From Bacteroidota bacterium (GTDB lineage: Bacteria > Bacteroidota > Bacteroidia > Bacteroidales > VadinHA17), in the NCBI GenBank assembly GCA_021816545.1, contig JAKAXP010000097.1:1-8500 (forward strand): a stretch of DNA of 8,500 nt, given 5' to 3'. A model generated the notes under the pieces. That model had not been told where the DNA came from and did not search any database. It saw only the letters and a program-made list of their open reading frames with translations. The translations under genes and the position numbers were made by a program. This document shows, in pieces, positions 1 to 6,512 of the stretch (positions are counted from its first letter, which is position 1; every line of letters starts with the position of its first letter).

Positions 1-63
1 GTACTGATAACCGGGGCATGCAGGGTCAGGGACAGCTTCAACCGCGGTGCGGTTACCGTCTGA
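1..63 (+). CDS. Possible C-terminal end of a plus-strand gene (partial, weak)
   Basis: Frame 1 is open from the window edge to a TGA at 61-63 and would encode 20 residues beginning VLITGACRVR and ending RGAVTV. The third codon positions are mostly G or C and AGG is used for Arg, as in the neighbouring genes. A convergent gene ending here would also fit the hairpin just downstream. Against this, frame 3 is also open (3-173), as is a minus frame, so an open stretch this short proves little. No family is recognisable. It could simply be intergenic sequence. Confidence 0.25.
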   Translation, partial: VLITGACRVRDSFNRGAVTV

Positions 64-91
64 TGTTTCTTTTGCCGGAACAGCTGAACTC

Positions 92-126
92 AGACTGCCG
101 AAGCAGTCTTACACATGATGCATCAT
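92..126. terminator. Hairpin plus palindrome 3' of the phosphatase-like gene
   Basis: AGACTGC (92-98) and GCAGTCT (103-109) form a perfect 7-bp stem. Read on the minus strand the loop is TTCG closed by C-G, the very stable C(UUCG)G tetraloop. Next to it, ATGATGCATCAT (115-126) is a perfect 12-nt palindrome. Both lie within 70 nt downstream of the stop of the minus-strand gene ending at 158, where a transcript end is expected. Neither strand has a clear U-run after the stem, so a role as terminator or mRNA 3'-end stabiliser is inferred, not shown. Confidence 0.4.
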
Positions 127-157
127 ATTACTGGTGCCACTGTCCTTCCGGCTGCAC

Positions 158-1807
158 TTACCTGAAAAGTTCATGAAGCGGATCACCGCTGGAAGCGTTT
201 GGAAGCGGGATTTTGCACAGCACCGATAAAGTGGTGGCTATGTCGCGGGTGCTGACACTGCGCGTGACAGAGGCCCTGCTGGCAGTCCATCCAAACCAGA
301 TCAGAGGCACATGGCTGTCATACTCCCACGGTGAATTATGACCGGTGACATTGTCAGTCTTCTCCACCCAGCCCGGATTAAGAGCAATCATCACATCACC
401 CGAGCGCTGCTGGCTGAAGTTGTTGCTCATCTTGCGCAACAGCCCACCTGAAAAATCACTCATTTCAAAGGCCGATGTGGGTACTGCAGCAGACACCCCT
501 GAGAACTGCACCATGAAGCGTGCCACCCTCTTCTGCATATCCTCAAGGTTGATCTTGGCCCCCTCAATAAGCGTACGGTTCAGGTATATCTGGCTGTCAA
601 AGAATCCTCTTACCCAGTCGCCCTGGCCGTAAACAGCATTGAGATAACTGCGGAGAAGCTGAAGTGACTGGTTAAGCCTGAAGTAACCGGAGGGGACTCT
701 GCTCTGTTCGAGCACGGCAGGTATTTCCGAAACGCCGTGAGCTGACACCAGGTAGACAAGGACATTCTTCTTGCCGAGTGATTTGTCTATTTTCTCGATG
801 AGCCTTGCAATGTTCCTGTCAAGCCTTACTAGTGCATCAGAGGACTCCACCGAGGAGGGTCCGAAACGGTGTCCCACATAATCGGTTGCTGAATATGTGA
901 TGGCAAGAAAATCTGTTACATCATCCTGCCCAAGCTGTTCATTGTCAATAATCCTGAGGGCCAGTTCGGTGGTGAACTCATCGGCAAAGGGGGTTTCGCG
1001 GAGCACGGAGTAATCCCTGGTGACATTTATGAGCTTGCCCTTTGTTGAGAGGGCCTTGAGGTCATACGGGAACCATGTCTGGCCGTTGAATCCCCTTTCA
1101 AGGCTGCTTGAGTCAGGCTGGCAGCCGGGGTATGTTGCCGGGTCAAGCAGTGGCTGCCATTCCTGGTTGAGCAACTGCCCGGGCATCATCATGGCGTTCA
1201 TGTCCATGAGCCACGGCGGAAGGGTCTTGCTGTAATAGGTGCTTGACATCCATGTGCCGGTACGGTCATCATACCAGAATGCGCCGTCAGCGGCATGGCC
1301 TGCAGTGATGATGGCCGACATCTCCTTAATCCCGATACCGTAAACCTTTGACCCTCCGCATGTGGCCATCTGGAGCTCATCCGCAAAGGTTGACGAGAGC
1401 AGGTTGACAGGTGAAAAGAGCCCTGTCTCGAAACTGCCCCCCACAGGACTTGCATTCGGGTCCTGTACGCAGAAGATCATCTCGTTATTGAACGGATGGA
1501 ACCATGAATCAGAGGTAATGCCATGGGCCGATGGAGAAGCGCCGGTTGATATTGTTGCAAACCCGGGTGCAGCCTGGGTTGAAAGATAGTCTACAGAGGC
1601 ATTGCGGTAGTAGGTCCCTTCACTTACCATCCTCTTAAGCCCGTTCTCAGGCAGTTTTTCCCAGATCCGTTCAAGCTGGTCGTATCGCAGCTGCTCGACA
1701 ATAATCCCAATTACAAGCTTCGGTTTGTCAGGCGGTATATAGGCCGACTGAGCTGATAAACCGACAGTTACTAAAAGCAGATATAAAACAGTTATTATCC
1801 TTTTCAT
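158..1807 (-). CDS. Exported alkaline-phosphatase-superfamily protein (PafA-like), probably catalytically inactive
   Basis: The 549-residue protein has a signal peptide (residues 1-20, ending LSAQ) and aligns almost without gaps with PafA-type phosphatases for its full length (PafA is about 546 aa). Fold landmarks are present: PKLVIGIIVEQ near 29-39, TDYVGHRFGP at 308-317, and YDSHVPLIWFGW near the C-terminus. Retained metal-site residues are D309, H313, H357 and H499. The nucleophile position (PafA T79) is A79, the ligand D38 is E38, the ligand D352 is A356, N100 is D100 and R164 is M163. Loss of the nucleophile and one ligand predicts no ordinary phosphatase turnover, so it may bind a ligand or have been repurposed. 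The ATG at 1807 was chosen because the signal peptide begins there and a good promoter lies just upstream. An in-frame upstream start at 1891 would bury the signal peptide and precede that promoter. The exported location is inferred. Confidence is high for the family, moderate for inactivity. Confidence 0.93.
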   Translation of the reverse strand: MKRIITVLYLLLVTVGLSAQSAYIPPDKPKLVIGIIVEQLRYDQLERIWEKLPENGLKRMVSEGTYYRNASVDYLSTQAAPGFATISTGASPSAHGITSDSWFHPFNNEMIFCVQDPNASPVGGSFETGLFSPVNLLSSTFADELQMATCGGSKVYGIGIKEMSAIITAGHAADGAFWYDDRTGTWMSSTYYSKTLPPWLMDMNAMMMPGQLLNQEWQPLLDPATYPGCQPDSSSLERGFNGQTWFPYDLKALSTKGKLINVTRDYSVLRETPFADEFTTELALRIIDNEQLGQDDVTDFLAITYSATDYVGHRFGPSSVESSDALVRLDRNIARLIEKIDKSLGKKNVLVYLVSAHGVSEIPAVLEQSRVPSGYFRLNQSLQLLRSYLNAVYGQGDWVRGFFDSQIYLNRTLIEGAKINLEDMQKRVARFMVQFSGVSAAVPTSAFEMSDFSGGLLRKMSNNFSQQRSGDVMIALNPGWVEKTDNVTGHNSPWEYDSHVPLIWFGWTASRASVTRSVSTRDIATTLSVLCKIPLPNASSGDPLHELFR

Positions 1808-1836
1808 CTTCAGGATCCCTCTTTGGAAACAAGTCC

Positions 1837-1866
1837 CAAAAATATCAGTTTTGAACTTATCTGCAA
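1837..1866 (-). promoter_or_regulatory. Bacteroidota-type promoter for the PafA-like gene
   Basis: On the minus strand, TTG (1866-1864), a 19-bp spacer and TATTTTTG (1844-1837) match the Bacteroidota housekeeping consensus of a -33 TTG/TTTG and a -7 TAnnTTTG. Transcription would begin about 1830, giving a leader of roughly 20-25 nt before the ATG at 1807. It sits in the 87-bp gap after the peptidase gene. The phosphatase-like gene can therefore be transcribed independently of ychF and the peptidase, and the promoter position supports the 1807 start. Confidence 0.62.
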
Positions 1867-1894
1867 CCCGGACCGTAAAAGATATCACCACCTG

Positions 1895-3610
1895 TCAGCG
1901 GTTTATCAACCGGGTGATGACCGCTTTACCCCTTACCACAGGGCCGATGGGTTCCTTCCTGACTGAAATTATGTAGAGATCCGGGGGGAGGGTGCCTAAT
2001 TCGCACACTACGGGGATGCCAGGCCAGGCATTGGTTCTGTACCGCTTTATTATGGTGCCGGATGACGCTGTGACGGTTACAGTCACTTCGCCGGTTACAG
2101 CTGCGGGTGGCATGATATTGAAACTACCGTCAGAAGGATTGGGATAAACAAGCAGACCCGACTGAGGGGGATCAGGATACAGGTCATCGCCTTTCTCAAG
2201 TTCTATATCACTTACCAGCAGCGGATTTATGGCGGAAAGATCGGCAGTGAGAGTGAATGATTTATATCCCGGGCATGTGAATGTAAGGTTCCATGTTCCG
2301 GGAGGGAGGAGCCGGGTATAAAATCCGGTGGTGGTGTCAGACCAGACGTGGGATGAATCTGCATCATGGCCGCTGATGAATATCCTGGCGCTCAGCGGGT
2401 CACCCGTTTCCGCGTCCGTTACTTTTCCGCGGACACCGGTCATGGCCTCGGCGATATAGTTCAGCAAGGAACGGTGGTTCCAGTTCCATAGAAGTTCCAG
2501 GTTTGGTCCCGGGGTCATCTTTGTGTCATCAATTTCCAGTGTTACCTCTCTTCCTCCAAGCCCCCAGGTTACAAAGTCCTGCCTTCCTCCCCTCACCACA
2601 TACCACACCCAGCCCTTTGTCACGCCGTTGTCAAGGAATGTCAGGTATCCGGGATCAGAGTGCAGGTGGACGGTATCGGCATATCGCCTGCTTATGTCAT
2701 TGAACCATGCATCATCGGGGTGGTCGCGGGTCCATTTGTCCCAGGGGTAGTTTACGACTTCGGCACCGCTGTGCAGGCCGATTGAGAGTGCGAATCGCCG
2801 TTCTTCGAGGAACCTTATCATGTCGGTGGTCTCCTTTTGCAGCGGCGGCGGCGCGCCCACCTCCGGGTCAGGGAAGTTGCGGTTGAGATCATATCCGTTG
2901 CTGTTGGCCCTGACCGGGTAGATCATTGTGTCATTGTTGCGGTACATGCCGTCAGGGTTTGAGAGGGGGTTGATCCATATCTCCAGCCCTGACACGAGGT
3001 CGGCTGCCATGGGCGCGCCGCCGCCGCTGCCGGAAGCAAGATACTCGGCGAGGCGCATCAGCAGTACAAATCCGGCAGGCTCATCACCGTGAATAGATGC
3101 GCTGAGCATCACCTCCGGCTCCGGCTCATCAGACCGGGGGTTGTCAGATATCTTGAGTGCCAGCACTGCCCTCCCCTGCACACTGAACCCGATTGTGTCA
3201 AGTATGCATACATCGGGCCAGCGCGCTGCGATGGTGTGCATGATTGTGTCATAGTGCTTCCAGGTGGGGTATGACTGCCAGAGCATTGCCTCATCAACAG
3301 ACGATGCGGTATGGAAGCCCTTTCTTTCATCCGGTAAGGCGAGCCTGTAAGGTATGCCTGAGGCGATGAATTCCCCGGCGTCACGGTCAGAGAGTATCAG
3401 GTGCGCAGTCTTGCCGTCGCTTGCCGAGACCGGGAACCTGGCTGCCAGCCCTGACATGGCATCGAACCCCGGATAGCTTATGACAACCTCAGCCTGCCCA
3501 TACCTTGCGACGGCATCCCTGATGTCATCCCCCGTCGGACTCTGCTGTCCGTAGCCTGTCTGCATGGTAAAAAACAGCAGGAGTACAGGTATGACACCGG
3601 CAAACTTCAA
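1895..3610 (-). CDS. Secreted M14 zinc carboxypeptidase with a T9SS sorting domain
   Basis: This 571-residue protein has a signal peptide (1 to about 21), an N-terminal region to about 110, and an M14 peptidase domain (about 115-390). It ends with a carboxypeptidase-regulatory-like beta domain (about 392-472) and a T9SS type A C-terminal domain (about 486-571, starting VYPNPSDGSFNI). The catalytic set is complete: zinc ligands H174 and E177 (HGDE) and H280 (GLHSG), substrate-binding N243/R244 (DLNRNF), NPDG at 218-221, and general base E359 (VTLEID). It should therefore be an active exopeptidase exported by Sec and then moved to the surface or medium by T9SS. The start is TTG at 3610. An in-frame stop lies six codons upstream, and the next ATG is residue 16, inside the signal peptide core. 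The start is 8 nt from the ychF stop, so the gene probably depends on ychF transcription and coupled translation. Substrate preference cannot be read from the sequence. Confidence 0.95.
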   Translation of the reverse strand: MKFAGVIPVLLLFFTMQTGYGQQSPTGDDIRDAVARYGQAEVVISYPGFDAMSGLAARFPVSASDGKTAHLILSDRDAGEFIASGIPYRLALPDERKGFHTASSVDEAMLWQSYPTWKHYDTIMHTIAARWPDVCILDTIGFSVQGRAVLALKISDNPRSDEPEPEVMLSASIHGDEPAGFVLLMRLAEYLASGSGGGAPMAADLVSGLEIWINPLSNPDGMYRNNDTMIYPVRANSNGYDLNRNFPDPEVGAPPPLQKETTDMIRFLEERRFALSIGLHSGAEVVNYPWDKWTRDHPDDAWFNDISRRYADTVHLHSDPGYLTFLDNGVTKGWVWYVVRGGRQDFVTWGLGGREVTLEIDDTKMTPGPNLELLWNWNHRSLLNYIAEAMTGVRGKVTDAETGDPLSARIFISGHDADSSHVWSDTTTGFYTRLLPPGTWNLTFTCPGYKSFTLTADLSAINPLLVSDIELEKGDDLYPDPPQSGLLVYPNPSDGSFNIMPPAAVTGEVTVTVTASSGTIIKRYRTNAWPGIPVVCELGTLPPDLYIISVRKEPIGPVVRGKAVITRLINR

Positions 3611-3618
3611 CTTTCTGA

Positions 3619-4707
3619 CTATACGTTAAACCTGATGTGGAGTATGTCGCCGTCGGCCACCACGTAGCTCTTGCCTTCAACCATAAGTTTGCCGGCCTCG
3701 CGGCATGCATGCTCGGAACCGAGCCTCATGAAATCATCATACTTCATCACCTCTGCCCGTATGAATCCTCTCTCAAGGTCTGAGTGAATGACGCCTGCAG
3801 CCTGTGGTGCGGTCATCCCGGCGGTGATTGTCCATGCCCTTATCTCCTTCGGACCGACTGTAAAAAATGTCTGGAGGTTAAGCATCCTGTAGGCGGCCCT
3901 GACAAGCTTGTTGACACCGGGTTCAGACAGCCCGGATGCACCGAGGAACTCCATTCGGTCAGCCTCTTCGGTGAGATTTGCGATCTCAGCCTCGAGGGCT
4001 CCGGCAATCACAAGGGGTTCAGCGCCCCTGGCCGAAAGAAATTTTCTCACATCGTCAACATATCTGTTGCCGTTCACGGCAGACGCTTCGTCCACATTGC
4101 AGACGTAAAGAACCGGCTTCATCGTTAGCAGGAAGATGTCATCCACAACCTTTTTCTCCTCTGGTCTAAGCTGCAGTGAGGAGGCATTCTGAAATCCCTC
4201 CAGGTGTTCCTTGTACCGGCTGAGAATTTCAATCCCGTGTTTTGCATCCTTGTCGCCTGTTTTGGCAGCACGTTCAAGGCGCTGAATCTTTTTCTCAACT
4301 GACTCAACATCCTTGACCTGCAGCTCAAACTCAACATTTTCAAGGTCACGGACAGGGTTGACTGACCCGTCAATATGAGGCAGATTGTCATTGTCGAAGC
4401 AGCGAAGCACGTGTATCAGTGCGTCAGTGTTCCGGATTTCGCCGAGCAGGCGTGCTCCGGAGCTGTCGCCCTGGCCCCTGACGAGTCCGGGGATATCAAC
4501 AATATCAACTGTTGTGTGTACTATCCGTTCGGTGGGCTGGTGCTTTTCAAGCTCATAGAGCCTCCTGTCAGGTACCTGGATCACTCCCAGGTTGGCTTTC
4601 ACCCCTGTGCCGTATGTGTTGGTCTCACCACGTGTGTTGGATATGCAGTTGAAGATTGTTGTCTTGCCCACGCTGGTGATGCCGATGATGCCGCATTTCA
4701 ATGCCAT
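3619..4707 (-). CDS. YchF/OLA1-family P-loop ATPase with a divergent nucleotide-binding domain
   Basis: The 362-residue protein has the YchF layout. An Obg-like G domain carries a P-loop at 9-17 (GITSVGKTT) and a Walker B/G3 DIPG at 71-74. Next come a helical insert (about 125-190), the ATP-specifying NxxE motif N204-E207 (in place of NKxD), and a C-terminal TGS domain (about 278-362, ending HIRFNV). Family members bind ATP and associate with ribosomes or stress responses; the role here is inferred. The usual YchF signatures GLPNVGKST, NFPFCTIEPN and DIAGLVKGASKGEG are replaced by GITSVGKTT, TYGTGVKAN and DIPGLVRGQGDSSG. The canonical switch I and switch II chemistry is therefore altered, while the core P-loop Lys/Thr remain. 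This fits a paralogous clade better than the universal ychF, so no gene symbol is given. It is the first gene of the minus-strand run. Confidence 0.92.
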   Translation of the reverse strand: MALKCGIIGITSVGKTTIFNCISNTRGETNTYGTGVKANLGVIQVPDRRLYELEKHQPTERIVHTTVDIVDIPGLVRGQGDSSGARLLGEIRNTDALIHVLRCFDNDNLPHIDGSVNPVRDLENVEFELQVKDVESVEKKIQRLERAAKTGDKDAKHGIEILSRYKEHLEGFQNASSLQLRPEEKKVVDDIFLLTMKPVLYVCNVDEASAVNGNRYVDDVRKFLSARGAEPLVIAGALEAEIANLTEEADRMEFLGASGLSEPGVNKLVRAAYRMLNLQTFFTVGPKEIRAWTITAGMTAPQAAGVIHSDLERGFIRAEVMKYDDFMRLGSEHACREAGKLMVEGKSYVVADGDILHIRFNV

Positions 4708-4727
4708 AATTCCTGTTTCTGTTGCTG

Positions 4728-4735
4728 CAAAGTTA
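4728..4735 (-). promoter_or_regulatory. Probable -7 box for the YchF-family gene
   Basis: Read on the minus strand the sequence is TAACTTTG followed by CA, an exact TAnnTTTG match to the Bacteroidota -7 element. It ends 20 nt before the ATG at 4707, leaving a short leader of about 14 nt. No good TTG/TTTG is seen 19-21 bp upstream, so the -33 element is weak or absent. Confidence 0.45.
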
Positions 4736-4747
4736 CCAAAAAGAGGC

Positions 4748-4755
4748 TAAGTTTG
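4748..4755 (+). promoter_or_regulatory. Possible -7 box for the ECF sigma cassette
   Basis: TAAGTTTG matches TAnnTTTG exactly and would give a leader of roughly 55-60 nt before the sigma factor ATG at 4820. The nearest upstream TTG (4722-4724) is 23 bp away, further than the usual 19-21. ECF operons may instead be read by their own sigma factor from a different motif, so this is only a candidate. Confidence 0.35.
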
Positions 4756-4819
4756 AAGTGAAGATTAAACCATTGGCACCTTTACACGTCTGAATGACAA
4801 ATACTGCCGTAAAAGGTCG

Positions 4820-5362
4820 ATGTCACAAATCACTGAGGATGATATAAGGGCAGCAATTGCCACTGATTCCGAAAAGGCATTCCGTATGATAATTGAATTG
4901 TACGGCCGGAAGCTCTACTGGCATATCCGCCGCCTGGTAATCACACATGACGATGCCGATGACGCACTTCAGAATACCTTTCTGAATGCATGGAAAAACC
5001 TTGGCTCATTCCGCTCCGAGAGTTCACTGCTGACATGGCTCTGGTCAATTGCCACCAACGAGGCACTGAACCTGCTCAGGAAGCGGGCCAGGGAGAACAG
5101 CGTTTCCCTGGATGATGTTGAGGGCATCCTTTCCTCTTCTGCGGAAGGAAGCAGCTGGTTTGACGGCGATGCCGCGACTGTGAAACTGCAGAATGCCATA
5201 CTTAAACTGCCTGATAAACAGCGTGCTGTATTCAATATGAAATATTTTGACGAGATGACCTATGAGGATATGAGTGCTGTCACCGGTACTTCGGTGGGTG
5301 CACTGAAGGCATCATATCATCATGCCGTAAAAAAGATCGAACAATTTCTTGAAGAGAATTAA
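4820..5362 (+). CDS. ECF-type RNA polymerase sigma factor (sigma-70 family)
   Basis: The 180-residue protein contains only regions 2 and 4, as ECF sigma factors do. Region 2 spans about 20-90, with the core-binding and -10-recognising helices marked by DDADDALQNTFLNAWKNL and WLWSIATNEALNLLRKR. Region 4 spans about 122-176, with LPDKQRAVFNMKYFDEMTY and a helix-turn-helix around GTSVGALKASYHHAVKKI that reads the -35 region. It directs core RNA polymerase to a regulon not visible here, likely including its own operon. It heads a three-gene plus-strand cassette with a membrane protein 33 bp downstream and an exported protein after that, which implies control by anti-sigma sequestration. An AAAAGG (4811-4816) just before the ATG is a possible ribosome binding site. 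The 5' end diverges from the YchF-family gene. Confidence 0.95.
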   Translation: MSQITEDDIRAAIATDSEKAFRMIIELYGRKLYWHIRRLVITHDDADDALQNTFLNAWKNLGSFRSESSLLTWLWSIATNEALNLLRKRARENSVSLDDVEGILSSSAEGSSWFDGDAATVKLQNAILKLPDKQRAVFNMKYFDEMTYEDMSAVTGTSVGALKASYHHAVKKIEQFLEEN

Positions 5363-5364
5363 AC

Positions 5365-5388
5365 CTTTGCCCGCTCCGGGCATCAAAG
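5365..5388 (+). other. Imperfect hairpin between the sigma gene and the membrane-protein gene
   Basis: GCCCG (5369-5373) and CGGGC (5377-5381) form a 5-bp GC stem around CTC. An outer CTTT/AAAG pairing (5365-5368 with 5385-5388) is possible across a 3-nt bulge. It occupies nearly all of the short gap before the ATG at 5396. It could lower translation or readthrough into the downstream gene and so set the sigma to anti-sigma ratio. The role is inferred, and the stem may be chance. Confidence 0.3.
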
Positions 5389-5395
5389 AGATGTC

Positions 5396-5959
5396 ATGAA
5401 ACCCGACGACAAAATATCAAAAAAGAATCCCTTCAGGGTACCCGAAGACTACTTCGATACGCTGGCTGACCGGACAATGGCAGCCATCAGGGAGGAGGAG
5501 GCAGGAAGGCATGAAGACGGTCAGCAATCGGTGCAGCAGCAGGGCCGGAAAGGAGATGCCGGCTATGGTGATAATGGCAGCTTGATCATTGGTCAGGCTC
5601 AGGATCTGACCGTAGAGGTGCCTGACATGACACCCGGCCGGACAGTTAAGCCTGGCAGGGTGGTCAGCCTCAGACCCTTCCTGGCGCTGGCAGCAGCCAT
5701 TCTCGGTTTTGCAATCCTGGCAGCAGCAATGGTCAGGCTCATCAGCTCTGACCGCCCTGGCAGGGCAATAGAATCCGGCACAAGCCTCTATGCCGAGCTG
5801 GCTGCGGAGGAAATTGACATGTATATGCTCGAGAATGAACTGAGCATTACGGAAGCCGTGAATACGGAACTGACAGAGGAGGCAGTCCCCTCGGAAGCAA
5901 TAATTGAGTACCTGATGAATGAGGATATTGACCTTAATGAAATCTATGAACTGTTATAA
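5396..5959 (+). CDS. Single-pass membrane protein, candidate anti-sigma factor
   Basis: The 187-residue protein has a cytoplasmic N-terminal part (1 to about 93), one transmembrane segment (about 94-117, PFLALAAAILGFAILAAAMV) and an acidic extracytoplasmic tail (about 118-187). It opens with NPFRVPEDYFDTLADRTMAAI (11-31). A similar PF-VP-E-YF motif recurs in membrane proteins beside ECF sigma genes in Bacteroidota, as recalled, and is a plausible sigma-contacting helix. Residues 33-90 are polar and low in order (Q, G, D, E rich). The tail has two acidic amphipathic stretches, the second around EAIIEYLMNEDIDLNEIYELL. No canonical zinc anti-sigma HxxxCxxC motif is present. Position between the sigma factor and an exported protein supports an anti-sigma role; this is inferred from context. 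Confidence 0.75.
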   Translation: MKPDDKISKKNPFRVPEDYFDTLADRTMAAIREEEAGRHEDGQQSVQQQGRKGDAGYGDNGSLIIGQAQDLTVEVPDMTPGRTVKPGRVVSLRPFLALAAAILGFAILAAAMVRLISSDRPGRAIESGTSLYAELAAEEIDMYMLENELSITEAVNTELTEEAVPSEAIIEYLMNEDIDLNEIYELL

Positions 5960-5968
5960 ATAACTGAA

Positions 5969-6508
5969 ATGAAGAGAATTACCACAACCTCGCTTGCCCT
6001 GATTATGCTGATGGCTGCTACTTTCAACCTCAGCGCCCAGGGCCCGGGCCAGGGATTAGGCCAGGGTGCCATGCAGGGCGAAGGTGAAAAACTCACCGCC
6101 TACAAGATTGCCTTTTTCACGAAGAACCTGAATCTCACCCCTGCAGAGGCTGAAAAATTCTGGCCACTGTACAACGACTTCTCAGCCCGGAGGAACAAGC
6201 TTCAGGCCGACCGCCTGCTGCTGATGCGCTATGCAGCGCAGAACGAGGCCAATATGAGCGAGGGTGAAATTGCATCTACGGCTGACAAGCTTACACAGTC
6301 ATTTGCCGACGAGGCATCAATGGTTGTTTCTTTCAATGAAAATCTGAAGAAAGTGCTTCCCCCTGCCAAGGTGATAAAGCTGTACCAGGTTGAAAACCAG
6401 TACAAGCAGCAGTTGCTGAGAGAGCTTAACCAGAGGAGACAGGGTGCACCGCAGCCGGGCATAAGGGGACGTACCGGGCAGGGAGCCGCAGCAGGAGTAC
6501 AGAAATGA
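5969..6508 (+). CDS. Small exported helical protein, Spy/CpxP-like candidate sensor or chaperone
   Basis: The 179-residue protein starts with a signal peptide (1 to about 24, ending LSAQ) and a Gly/Gln-rich linker (25-40, GPGQGLGQGAMQGEG). A helical domain (about 42-155) carries LTPAEAEKFWPLYNDFSARR (57-76), which is the Bacteroidota version of the LTxxQ-type motif of Spy/CpxP-like periplasmic proteins. The C-terminus (about 156-179) is Arg/Gly/Gln-rich and probably unstructured. It lies 9 bp after the membrane-protein gene and so is co-transcribed. In Spy, CpxP and CnrX the comparable domain binds unfolded proteins or metals and modulates envelope stress signalling. A similar input into the adjacent sigma/anti-sigma pair is inferred. 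No His/Cys-rich metal site is evident, so heavy-metal sensing is not supported here. Confidence 0.82.
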   Translation: MKRITTTSLALIMLMAATFNLSAQGPGQGLGQGAMQGEGEKLTAYKIAFFTKNLNLTPAEAEKFWPLYNDFSARRNKLQADRLLLMRYAAQNEANMSEGEIASTADKLTQSFADEASMVVSFNENLKKVLPPAKVIKLYQVENQYKQQLLRELNQRRQGAPQPGIRGRTGQGAAAGVQK

Positions 6509-6512
6509 TTCT

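Noticed and set aside
3..173. Frame 3 open from the window edge to 173 on the plus strand
   Set aside because: The translation is Cys/Ser-rich and low-quality, runs through the 92-126 hairpins, and overlaps the stop of the phosphatase-like gene. It is most likely chance.
1808..1891. In-frame 28-codon extension upstream of the PafA-like gene (ATG at 1891)
   Set aside because: It would place a polar stretch before a clear signal peptide, and a TTG-N19-TATTTTTG promoter lies within it (1837-1866).
4375..4761. 128-codon plus-strand open frame antisense to the YchF-family gene
   Set aside because: The opposite strand encodes a well-conserved YchF-family protein. The antisense translation is Cys-rich without domain features, so it is a shadow.
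6031..6095. Repeated CAGGG/GGCCAGG units near the start of the exported helical protein
   Set aside because: They encode a Gly/Gln-rich linker after the signal peptide. They are low-complexity coding sequence, not a separate repeat element.
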